From NCBI GenBank assembly GCA_000437515.1, contig FR898494.1:49285-55137 (forward strand): a stretch of 5,853 nt of DNA. Reading direction: 5' to 3'. Made by a program: the position numbers and the translations under genes. The notes beneath the pieces were generated by a model. That model ran no database searches. It was given only the letters and a program-made list of their open reading frames with translations, and was not told where the DNA came from. This DNA is from Acidiphilium sp. CAG:727. GTDB taxonomy: Bacteria > Bacillota > Clostridia > Christensenellales > Borkfalkiaceae. Of this stretch, positions 1-5,408 are shown in pieces. How positions within the stretch are numbered: the stretch's first letter is position 1; each line of letters starts with the position of its first letter.

Positions 1-1
1 G

Positions 2-706
2 GGTAAACGCGGAATCGGCGCGGGCGCGGGCAATCCCCCGGCTCTCGTAGACGAAACGGCGGACGTAAGAAAAGCGGCGGAAGACATCGTAAACGGTTGT
101 ACGTTCGATAATAACCTTCCGTGCATAGCCGAAAAAGAAATCGTCGCCGTAGACGATATATGCGACGATCTTATGCGTTACATGGTCGAAGAACAGGGTT
201 GTTACCTTGCTTCCAAAGAAGTACAGGATAAACTTATCGCCACGGTGCTTACCCCCAAGGGGCTTAACAGAAAGTGCGTCGGCAGAAGCGCGAAAGCGTT
301 GCTTGCCATGGTAGGCGTAGACGTTCCCGATTCGATTCGTTGTATTACTTTCGAAGGCGAAAAGGAGCATCCGCTTATTGCTACCGAACTTATGATGCCT
401 ATTCTCGGCGTAGTAAGAGCCAAAGATTTCGACGACGCGGTCGAAAAAGCGGTATGGCTCGAACACGGTAACAGACACAGCGCGCACATTCACTCCAAAA
501 ACGTAGACCATATCACGACTTACGCGAAAGCGATCGATACGGCGATACTCGTCAAAAACGGTCCCTCGTACGCCGCGCTCGGTTTCGGCGGCGAAGGTTA
601 TTGTACCTTTACTATCGCGAGCCGCACGGGCGAAGGCTTAACCGCCGCGCACACTTTCACCAAATCCCGCAGATGCGTAATGGTCGAAAGCCTTTGCATA
701 AGGTAA
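2..706 (+). CDS. pduP: CoA-acylating aldehyde dehydrogenase, PduP/EutE family (5' truncated by window)
   Basis: The reading frame is open from base 2 to the TAA at 704-706, giving 234 codons, about half of the roughly 460-residue family length. The N-terminus lies outside the window. The visible part starts in the cofactor-binding region (IGAGAGNPP, nt 14-40), followed by DETAD and then FDNNLPC. The cysteine of FDNNLPC (codon 122-124) is the expected catalytic thiol. The C-terminus has the family's GFGGEGYCTFTI segment, then TGEG, and ends SLCIR. Family role: aldehyde + CoA + NAD+ to acyl-CoA + NADH inside the BMC lumen. There is no C-terminal extension after the catalytic domain, so any encapsulation peptide must be N-terminal and cannot be seen here. 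PduP and EutE are hard to separate on half a protein. The neighbouring pduL, pduS and pduT-like genes and the 'IR' ending favour PduP, so substrate (propionaldehyde or acetaldehyde) is an inference. Confidence 0.95.
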   Translation, partial: GKRGIGAGAGNPPALVDETADVRKAAEDIVNGCTFDNNLPCIAEKEIVAVDDICDDLMRYMVEEQGCYLASKEVQDKLIATVLTPKGLNRKCVGRSAKALLAMVGVDVPDSIRCITFEGEKEHPLIATELMMPILGVVRAKDFDDAVEKAVWLEHGNRHSAHIHSKNVDHITTYAKAIDTAILVKNGPSYAALGFGGEGYCTFTIASRTGEGLTAAHTFTKSRRCVMVESLCIR

Positions 707-712
707 CTTATA

Positions 713-718
713 AAGGAG
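713..718 (+). promoter_or_regulatory. Ribosome binding site of the alcohol dehydrogenase gene
   Basis: AAGGAG sits 6 nt before the ATG at 725, in the 18-nt gap after the aldehyde dehydrogenase stop. It fixes the start so that the encapsulation peptide belongs to the protein. Confidence 0.8.
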
Positions 719-724
719 ATTAAA

Positions 725-1924
725 ATGGATACCAACAATATCGAAGAAATCGTAAGAAAGATTTTAAGCGACATGGGCGGCAAATCTTCGGTTTCGGCTC
801 CGCGTTCGGCGGGTGCGATTCCCGAAAAAGCGAGAGTCGCCATGCTCGTGGAAAAAGAGAGATTCGAACTTCAGGAATATAAGATTCCCGAACTCGGCGA
901 CGACGACATTCTCGTAAAGGTAGAAGGTTGCGGCGTATGCGGCACCGACGCTCACGAATTCAAGAGAGATCCGTTCGGACTTATCCCCGTAGTACTCGGA
1001 CACGAAGGGACGGGCGAAATCGTCAAGATGGGCAAGAACGTCAGAAAAGACAGCGCGGGTAAGGATCTTAAGATCGGCGATAAAGTCGTTACGTGCATGA
1101 TTTTTGCCGACGACCCCGATATAACGATGTTCGACCTTAATAAACAAAACGTAGGCAAAGCCGACGTATACGGTTTGATTAAGCCTATCGGCGACGATTA
1201 TTTTACCGGCTGGTTTGCCGATTACATAGTTATAAAAGGCGGATCCACCGTATTCAACGTAAGCGATCTCGATCTCGATTCGAGAGTATTGATCGAACCT
1301 TGCGCGGTACTCGTGCACGCCGTAGAAAGAGCGAAAACGACGGGTATTCTTCGTTTCAATTCGAGGGTAGTCGTTCAGGGTTGCGGACCGATAGGTCTTA
1401 TCTGTATCGCGGTACTTCGTACTATGGGTATAGAGAATATAGTTGCCGTAGACGGTAACGAAAATCGTCTTGCTTTCGCTAAACGCATGGGCGCCGATAA
1501 GTCGGTGGATTTCAGAAATTACAAAGGGGCGGAAGCGCTCGGAAACGCCGTAAAAGAAACTTTCGGCGGACACTTCGCGGATTTTGCCTTCCAATGCACG
1601 GGTAACCCGATCGCTCACGCCAACATCTATAAGATGATAAGAAACGGCGGCGGTCTTTGCGAACTCGGTTTCTTTATTAACGGCGGCGACGCTACCATTA
1701 ACCCCCACTTCGACCTTTGCTCGAAAGAAATCACGCTCGTCGGAAGTTGGGTTTACACTCTTCGCGATTACGCGACCACGTTCGATTTCCTGAAGAGGGC
1801 GCAGGCGATAGGTCTTCCGATGAAAGACCTTATCACGCATCGTTTCCCGCTTGAAGAAATCAACGAAGCGTTAAAGACCAACTTGTCTATGCAGGGTCTT
1901 AAAATCGCGGTCATCAATAAGTAA
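725..1924 (+). CDS. Zinc-type (MDR family) alcohol dehydrogenase with N-terminal encapsulation peptide
   Basis: This 399-residue protein probably reduces the BMC aldehyde to its alcohol with NADH, regenerating NAD+ for the aldehyde dehydrogenase in the lumen. Residues 4-17 form a short amphipathic helix, followed by a Ser/Ala/Pro linker to about 34, the usual build of a BMC encapsulation peptide. The catalytic domain has the MDR zinc signature: C72 in GVCGTDAHE, H93-E94 in GHEGTGEIV, and E191 in IEPCAV at the position of the zinc-ligand Glu of sorbitol dehydrogenases. The Rossmann fold has GCGPIG (219-224) and D243 at the end of the second strand, which favours NAD(H). The four-cysteine lobe for structural zinc is absent; only C124 lies in that region. 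Classical Pdu operons use an iron-type enzyme (PduQ) for this step, so this is a non-homologous replacement. Activity as a threonine- or sorbitol-type polyol dehydrogenase cannot be excluded by sequence, but operon position favours alcohol/aldehyde. Confidence 0.9.
   Translation: MDTNNIEEIVRKILSDMGGKSSVSAPRSAGAIPEKARVAMLVEKERFELQEYKIPELGDDDILVKVEGCGVCGTDAHEFKRDPFGLIPVVLGHEGTGEIVKMGKNVRKDSAGKDLKIGDKVVTCMIFADDPDITMFDLNKQNVGKADVYGLIKPIGDDYFTGWFADYIVIKGGSTVFNVSDLDLDSRVLIEPCAVLVHAVERAKTTGILRFNSRVVVQGCGPIGLICIAVLRTMGIENIVAVDGNENRLAFAKRMGADKSVDFRNYKGAEALGNAVKETFGGHFADFAFQCTGNPIAHANIYKMIRNGGGLCELGFFINGGDATINPHFDLCSKEITLVGSWVYTLRDYATTFDFLKRAQAIGLPMKDLITHRFPLEEINEALKTNLSMQGLKIAVINK
734..775 (+). other. 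Encapsulation peptide of the alcohol dehydrogenase
   Basis: Codons 4-17 encode NNIEEIVRKILSDM. Hydrophobic I6, I9, V10, I13, L14 and M17 fall on one helical face, with E, R, K and D on the other. A flexible linker (GGKSSVSAPRSAG, 18-30) separates it from the catalytic domain. Such peptides bind shell proteins and direct cargo into BMCs. Assignment rests on pattern and operon context. Confidence 0.8.
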
Positions 1925-1939
1925 ACGGAGCGTTAAATT

Positions 1940-2254
1940 ATGGCAAACGCTGTTGGCATACTCGAAGTGTTCGGCTTAACGACGGCTTTCGTCGCGGCGG
2001 ACGCGGCTTGCAAGGCCGCGGACGTAACGCTTGAAAATTTCGACAAAAACAAACCGGCAAACGCGGATAAACTCCCCGTACCGTTGCTCGTTACGATCAA
2101 GATACGAGGCGACGTGTCGGCGGTGGAAGCGGGGCTTAAAGCGGCGAGAGAAGTTGCGGAAAGTCTTACGGGCGTAGTTGCCGAACATATCATTCCGAAT
2201 CCGGCGGAGGACACCGAAAAGATGCTCAAACTCTCCGGAATGGACAAAAGATAA
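1940..2254 (+). CDS. BMC-H shell protein with enlarged pore loop
   Basis: This 104-residue single BMC domain protein would form hexamers in the shell facets. It starts with the typical strand and helix (AVGILEVFGLTTAFVAADA) and has the conserved IRGDVSAVEAGL and HIIPNP segments. The difference is at the pore. Between the second strand and LVTIKIRGD, where the PduA-like neighbour has IGTEKIGSG, this protein carries residues 32-49 (ENFDKNKPANADKLPVPL), about nine residues longer and rich in Lys, Asp and Pro. The loop should change the size or gating of the central pore. I recall similar long-loop proteins in clostridial glycyl-radical BMC loci, but do not have a symbol for them. The start follows a moderate GGAG 15 nt after the dehydrogenase stop. 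Confidence 0.93.
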   Translation: MANAVGILEVFGLTTAFVAADAACKAADVTLENFDKNKPANADKLPVPLLVTIKIRGDVSAVEAGLKAAREVAESLTGVVAEHIIPNPAEDTEKMLKLSGMDKR

Positions 2255-2302
2255 AAATAAAAAATAAAAAAAATTATAAAAACGAATCGGAGGATTTTTA
2301 TT
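2255..2302 (+). other. A/T-rich leader of the PduA-like gene, with strong ribosome site
   Basis: At 48 nt this is the widest gap between intact genes here. It begins with about 30 nt of almost pure A and T after the TAA of the previous gene and contains CGGAGGA at 2288-2294, 8 nt before the ATG at 2303. An unstructured A-rich leader plus a near-perfect Shine-Dalgarno predicts strong translation, fitting the most abundant facet protein. No clear promoter or stem-loop terminator was seen. Confidence 0.6.
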
Positions 2303-2355
2303 ATGGCACTCGAAGCATTAGGTATGGTAGAAACCAGAGGTCTTACGGCTGCGAT
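2303..2355 (+). repeat. Direct repeat, copy 1 (5' end of PduA-like gene)
   Basis: 53 nt from the ATG are identical to 2985-3037 except one synonymous change (TTA here, TTG there, codon 6). The SD motif ATCGGAGGAT (2286-2295 and 2968-2977) is also shared at the same distance, but all 7 nt between SD and ATG differ. Confidence 0.97.
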
Positions 2356-2584
2356 CGAAGCGGCGGATTCTATGGTTAAGGCTGCTAACGTAGTTTTAAT
2401 CGGAACCGAAAAGATCGGTAGCGGACTCGTAACCGTTATGGTAAGAGGCGACGTAGGCGCGGTTAAGGCTGCGGTAGAAGCAGGTTCCGCTAACGCCGCA
2501 AGACTCGGCGAACTCGTTGCGACCCACGTTATTCCCAGACCCCACAGCGACGTCGAGAAGATTTTACCTTCTTTCAATAAGTAA
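2303..2584 (+). CDS. pduA: Canonical BMC-H shell protein, PduA/PduJ/EutM-like
   Basis: The 93-residue protein matches PduA almost throughout: start EALGMVETRGLTAAIEAAD, pore segment EKIGSGLVTVMVRGDVGAV and end THVIPRPHSDVEKILP. Length is within one or two residues of PduA. The pore residues G39-S40-G41 carry the serine that lines the PduA hexamer pore and is linked to small polar metabolite passage such as 1,2-propanediol. It would be the main facet hexamer. PduA, PduJ and EutM cannot be told apart reliably by sequence, so the symbol marks the family. Its ribosome site and first 53 coding nt are repeated at 2968-3037 upstream of pduL. Confidence 0.95.
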   Translation: MALEALGMVETRGLTAAIEAADSMVKAANVVLIGTEKIGSGLVTVMVRGDVGAVKAAVEAGSANAARLGELVATHVIPRPHSDVEKILPSFNK

Positions 2585-2605
2585 TTATAAAAACGGACGC
2601 AGATT

Positions 2606-2965
2606 ATGGGAAATTCACTCGGCTTTTTTGAAATATCCGGCGTAGTCGCCGCGGTCAACGCTCTCGACCTTATGGTAAAGGCGGCGGACGTGGAGTTCGT
2701 TACCTGGGAGAAGAAACTCGGCGGAAGACTCGTAACCGTGATCATACGCGGCGAAGTTTCCGCGGTTAGGGCGGCTATCGATGCGGCGGATAAAAACGGC
2801 ATTAAAAAACCCGTCGGTAAAGCCGTGATAGCAAACCCGCACGAAGAAGTGTGGAGAATCGTAAACAAATCGAGAGATAGGTTTTTACGATCGAGAGCGG
2901 CGCTCGAAGAAGATACCAAGCCGCAAAAAAACGAAAATAACGAAAGTTATATAAAAGAAATCTAA
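2606..2965 (+). CDS. BMC-H shell protein with charged C-terminal tail
   Basis: This 119-residue protein has one BMC domain (about 1-88): SLGFFEISGVVAAVNALD, then VTVIIRGEVSAVRAAID, then VIANPHEEVW. The pore segment is KKLGGRLVT (36-44), with an arginine directly after the two pore glycines where PduA has G-L, so pore size or charge may differ from the PduA-like hexamer. After the domain, residues 89-119 form a tail rich in Arg, Lys, Glu and Asn (including KPQKNENNESY), probably disordered. The tail has no cysteine and no visible known domain. It could bind cargo, link facets or face the cytosol; function of the tail is unknown. The ribosome site is weak (ACGGA), 21 nt after the previous stop, suggesting a minor shell component. 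Confidence 0.9.
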   Translation: MGNSLGFFEISGVVAAVNALDLMVKAADVEFVTWEKKLGGRLVTVIIRGEVSAVRAAIDAADKNGIKKPVGKAVIANPHEEVWRIVNKSRDRFLRSRAALEEDTKPQKNENNESYIKEI

Positions 2966-2984
2966 TTATCGGAGGATAAAAGAA

Positions 2985-3037
2985 ATGGCACTCGAAGCAT
3001 TGGGTATGGTAGAAACCAGAGGTCTTACGGCTGCGAT
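2985..3037 (+). repeat. Direct repeat, copy 2 (upstream of pduL)
   Basis: 52 of 53 nt match 2303-2355, at a distance of 682 nt. Recombination between the copies would remove the rest of the PduA-like gene and the whole tailed BMC-H gene. Confidence 0.97.
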
Positions 3038-3058
3038 ATTAATCCGTAAACGCCGTTT

Positions 3059-3083
3059 TAAGGGGAAATTCAACACCCCCTTA
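3059..3083 (+). other. Small inverted repeat in the leader before pduL
   Basis: TAAGGGG (3059-3065) pairs with CCCCTTA (3077-3083) around an 11-nt loop. It lies in the unrelated segment, about 40 nt before the pduL start. No T-run follows, so it is not a normal intrinsic terminator. It may be an mRNA hairpin or chance. Confidence 0.45.
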
Positions 3084-3112
3084 TTGTGGCATACCCGCAA
3101 AACCGGTAAATT

Positions 3113-3118
3113 GAAGGA
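3113..3118 (+). promoter_or_regulatory. pduL: Ribosome binding site deciding the pduL start
   Basis: GAAGGA ends 7 nt before the ATG at 3126. This in-frame internal start gives a PduL of normal length with an N-terminal encapsulation peptide, so it is preferred over the ATG at 2985. Confidence 0.8.
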
Positions 3119-3125
3119 ATTTTCT

Positions 3126-3779
3126 ATGGAATACAGCGAAATAGAAAAAATTACGCGACTCGTTGCGGAAGCAATAGCATCGCAGTCGCCCGCCGAAGTA
3201 ACCACGGGCTTTCAGGTTCCCGTCGGAGTATCGGCACGCCACGTACACTTGACGCAGGCAGACGTAGAAACTCTGTTCGGCAAAGGGTATCAATTGACGA
3301 AAAAGAAAGAACTTATGGGAGGGCAGTTCGCTTCCAACGAACTCGTTACGATCGTCGGGCTTAAACTCCGCGCTATCGAAAACGTAAGAATTTTAGGTCC
3401 CGTAAGAAAGGCGTCGCAAGTCGAAGTTTCGGCAACCGACGCGGTTAAACTCGGCATAAAAGTTCCCGTGAGGGACTCAGGAGATATTAAGGGTTCCGCT
3501 CCTATCGCATTGGTCGGTCCTTGCGGCGCAATCTATCTTAAAGAGGGTTGCATAGTCGCAAAACGCCATATACATATGTCACCCGACGACGCGAGAAGGG
3601 CGAACGTAAAGGACGGAGATATCGTATCCGTCAAAGTGGATAACGAGAGAGCGACTACGTTCAACAACGTTACTATAAGGGTCGATCCTTCGTTTACGCT
3701 CGAAATGCACATCGACACCGACGAGGCAAACGCCGCAAGGATTTCGACGGGCATGAAAGCGACAATCGTAAATAACTGA
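3126..3779 (+). CDS. pduL: Phosphate propanoyltransferase PduL (BMC phosphotransacylase)
   Basis: PduL converts acyl-CoA + phosphate to acyl-phosphate + CoA in the BMC lumen, recycling CoA for the aldehyde dehydrogenase and feeding an acyl kinase. From the 3126 start the protein is 217 residues, normal for the family. Residues 2-18 form an amphipathic encapsulation helix. The catalytic part has the conserved histidines: H39 and H41 in SARHVHLT, H148 and H150 in KRHIHMSPDDA, and H195 in MHIDTDEANAA, the sets that bind the metal pair in PduL structures. LGPVRKASQVEVS (90-102) is another family hallmark. An upstream in-frame ATG at 2985 would add 47 residues: a BMC-H fragment and a basic stretch. 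That form would bury the encapsulation peptide. The internal ribosome site and family length support the short form. Confidence 0.95.
   Translation: MEYSEIEKITRLVAEAIASQSPAEVTTGFQVPVGVSARHVHLTQADVETLFGKGYQLTKKKELMGGQFASNELVTIVGLKLRAIENVRILGPVRKASQVEVSATDAVKLGIKVPVRDSGDIKGSAPIALVGPCGAIYLKEGCIVAKRHIHMSPDDARRANVKDGDIVSVKVDNERATTFNNVTIRVDPSFTLEMHIDTDEANAARISTGMKATIVNN
3129..3179 (+). other. Encapsulation peptide of PduL
   Basis: Codons 2-18 encode EYSEIEKITRLVAEAIA, an amphipathic helix with I5, I8, L11, V12 and I16/A17 on one face. A short SQSPAEVTT linker leads to the catalytic domain. The IEKI-x-R-L pattern resembles IEEIVRKIL of the alcohol dehydrogenase, suggesting both cargos dock to similar shell surfaces. 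Confidence 0.8.
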
Positions 3780-3793
3780 AAGGCGGTTTACTT

Positions 3794-4054
3794 ATGCTTA
3801 TAGGCAAAGTCGTCGGGTCTGTCGTTTCGACGAGAAAATGCGACAATCTCGTAGGCAATAAATTCATGATAGTGGAGCCTATCCCCAGCCTTAAAATCGA
3901 TAACCGTATAGTTGCGGTCGATAAGGTCGGCGCGGGTATAGGCGAACTCGTACTCGTTGCGCAAGGCAGCGCGGCGAGAATCGGTTGCGGGGACGATCGC
4001 GCGCCTATCGACGCGGCGATAGTCGGTATCATTGACGACGGACAGGGATTATAA
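3794..4054 (+). CDS. eutN: BMC-P pentameric vertex protein, EutN/CcmL/PduN family
   Basis: The 86-residue protein is a complete EutN/CcmL domain. It opens MLIGKVVGSVVSTRK, has the middle segment VAVDKVGAGIGELVLVAQGSAAR, and ends with APIDAAIVGIIDD, all family hallmarks. Pentamers of this fold cap the vertices of the polyhedral shell and are needed to close it. The start is 14 nt after pduL, behind AAGGCGG. It is the only BMC-P gene in the window. PduN would be an equally fair name in this context. Confidence 0.96.
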   Translation: MLIGKVVGSVVSTRKCDNLVGNKFMIVEPIPSLKIDNRIVAVDKVGAGIGELVLVAQGSAARIGCGDDRAPIDAAIVGIIDDGQGL

Positions 4055-4075
4055 TTATAATTTTTTTACAGCAAT

Positions 4076-5404
4076 ATGAACTTGACCGAACTCGGACAAC
4101 TTTATAGAGAAGCGGGCATAGTCGGTGCAGGCGGCGCGGGCTTTCCTACTTACGCCAAACTTACGGACAAGGCGGATACGATACTTCTGAATTGCGCCGA
4201 ATGCGAGCCTCTTTTAAGGCTTCACAGGCAACTTCTGAAATTTCACGCCGAAGAGATTATCGAGGCGTTCGATCTGACGCGTAAGACCATGGGCGCAAAA
4301 CAAGGAATAGTCTGCATAAAATCGCACTATAAGGGCGCAATTGCGGCGGTTACCGCGCTATTACCCGAATACCCGTCGTTAAAAATACACCTTCTTCCCG
4401 TGGTATATCCCGCAGGCGACGAAGTGGTGATGATTTACGACGCTACGGGCAGAGTGGTACGCCCCGGCGGGCTTCCGATAGAACAGGGAGTAGCCGTTTT
4501 CAACGTCGAAACCATGTATAACGCTTATCACGCGCTCAAAGGCGAGGCGGTCACGAGTAAACTCGTTACCGTGGCGGGCGAAGTCGAAACTCCGAAGACG
4601 GTAAGAGTACCGCTCGGCGCGAAACTTTCCGAAGTCGTCGCGCTTGCTGGCAAAGAAACGATAGAAAACGGCGTTTATTGGGTAGGCGGCCCCATGATGG
4701 GCAGAATCGCGAACAAGTCGGAAACGGTTACCAAAACCACCAACTCGATATTCGTTTTACCCGAAAACAACCGTGTGGTAGATAAATTCAGAAGCGACTG
4801 GAAGATAGAAAAGGCAAGGGCGGCAGCGAGTTGCTGTCAATGCAGAATGTGTACCGACCTCTGCCCCAGATTTAATTTAGGACACCCGATCGAACCTCAT
4901 AAGATTATGCACGCTGCGGCTTGCAACGATTTTCAGGACGTATCGGCGTTTCTGAACACCTTCTACTGTTCGGGCTGCGGAGTTTGCGAAAACTTCTCCT
5001 GTCCGCAAGGATTGTCGCCGAGAAAACTCGTGCTTCAGGTCAAGGGCGGACTTCGCGCGGCAGGCGTAAAACCTCCGAAAGACGTAAAAGTCAACCCCGT
5101 CAATCCCGCAAGAGAGTACAGAAAAGTTCCGCTTGAAAGGTTGGTCGCAAGGCTCGGGGTTAAAAAGTATCAGGTAGACGCTCCTTTAAGCAACGAACTC
5201 GTCGGTAGTTTCGACGAAGTAAAGGAAAATCTTTCTCAACATATAGGCGTGCCCGCAAAGGCGGTTGTAAAAACGGGCGACAGAGTCGAAAGAGGTCAAC
5301 TCATCGCGAAAGCGGCAGACGGTCTTTCGGTGAATATACACGCGTCCTTAACGGGAATAGTAACCCGCGCGGACGAAAAATCAATTACGATAGTAAAGGC
5401 GTAA
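4076..5404 (+). CDS. pduS: PduS-type RnfC-like iron-sulfur flavoprotein
   Basis: The 442-residue protein has the order of PduS. An N-terminal RnfC/NuoF-like domain has the nucleotide/flavin loop GAGGAGFPTYAKL (17-29) and LNCAECEPLL (38-47). Two [4Fe-4S] motifs follow: C253-x2-C256-x2-C259-x3-C263-P and C298-x2-C301-x2-C304-x4-C309-P. A C-terminal barrel-sandwich domain runs about 385-440 (VKTGDRVERGQLIAKA). PduS proteins are NADH-oxidising flavoproteins. In Pdu they can reduce cobalamin, but in B12-free loci the likely job is moving electrons from lumenal NADH to an acceptor. It lies next to the PduT-like gene, known in other systems as an Fe-S shell partner. No transmembrane segment is seen, so it is not a true membrane RnfC subunit. 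The start has no clear Shine-Dalgarno, but the next methionine is residue 72, after the conserved loop, so 4076 is the best start. Confidence 0.94.
   Translation: MNLTELGQLYREAGIVGAGGAGFPTYAKLTDKADTILLNCAECEPLLRLHRQLLKFHAEEIIEAFDLTRKTMGAKQGIVCIKSHYKGAIAAVTALLPEYPSLKIHLLPVVYPAGDEVVMIYDATGRVVRPGGLPIEQGVAVFNVETMYNAYHALKGEAVTSKLVTVAGEVETPKTVRVPLGAKLSEVVALAGKETIENGVYWVGGPMMGRIANKSETVTKTTNSIFVLPENNRVVDKFRSDWKIEKARAAASCCQCRMCTDLCPRFNLGHPIEPHKIMHAAACNDFQDVSAFLNTFYCSGCGVCENFSCPQGLSPRKLVLQVKGGLRAAGVKPPKDVKVNPVNPAREYRKVPLERLVARLGVKKYQVDAPLSNELVGSFDEVKENLSQHIGVPAKAVVKTGDRVERGQLIAKAADGLSVNIHASLTGIVTRADEKSITIVKA
5395..5400 (+). promoter_or_regulatory. Ribosome binding site of the PduT-like gene inside the end of pduS
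   Basis: AAGGCG lies in the last codons of pduS, 8 nt before the ATG at 5409. With only 4 nt between the stop and the next start, translation of the two genes is probably coupled. Confidence 0.6.
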
Positions 5405-5408
5405 ACGT

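Larger units (their letters stand above)
2985..3125 (+). pseudogene. Truncated duplicate of the PduA-like BMC-H gene plus 88 nt of unrelated sequence
   Basis: A good ribosome site (GGAGGA, 2971-2976) and ATG at 2985 begin a near-exact copy of the 2303 gene: 18 codons, MALEALGMVETRGLTAAI. Similarity stops at 3037, inside the first helix of the BMC fold. The next 88 nt encode a basic stretch (RKRRFKGKF, then TRKTGKLKEF) unlike any BMC domain. No stop occurs, so the frame runs into pduL, whose own start is at 3126. The fragment lacks the pore loop and most of the fold and cannot make a hexamer. Options are a decayed gene duplicate, a leader fused to PduL giving a 264-residue long form, or an assembly join between near-identical BMC-H copies. 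I favour a remnant or artefact. Confidence 0.8.

Noticed and set aside
764..1840. Antisense open frame of 358 codons across the alcohol dehydrogenase gene
   Set aside because: The sense strand is a clear MDR dehydrogenase with all motifs. The antisense product has no recognisable domain and results from codon bias.
1933..2919. Antisense open frame of 328 codons across three shell genes
   Set aside because: It is a mirror of three well-supported BMC-H genes; low-complexity Ser/Ala/Thr product, no ribosome site or domain.
2350..3050. In-frame deletion model in which TTAATC at 3039-3044 equals TTAATC of the PduA-like gene
   Set aside because: Only six bases match and the sequence after it shows no BMC similarity, so the match is most likely chance.
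3084..3112. Internal promoter before pduL (TTGTGG, 17 nt, TAAATT)
   Set aside because: Both boxes match consensus poorly and transcription would start within the pduL ribosome site.
2985..3779. A single 264-residue PduL starting at 2985
   Set aside because: The extra 47 residues are a BMC-H fragment plus an unrelated stretch. An internal ATG at 3126 has its own ribosome site and yields normal PduL length with a terminal encapsulation helix. Kept only as a hypothesis in the findings.
4048..4067. Intrinsic terminator between eutN and pduS
   Set aside because: The palindrome is only A/T with no loop and no GC stem, so the hairpin would be too weak, and the operon continues after it.
4921..5136. 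71-codon + strand frame inside pduS
   Set aside because: It overlaps the second Fe-S motif and C-terminal part of pduS in another frame, and has no domain of its own.
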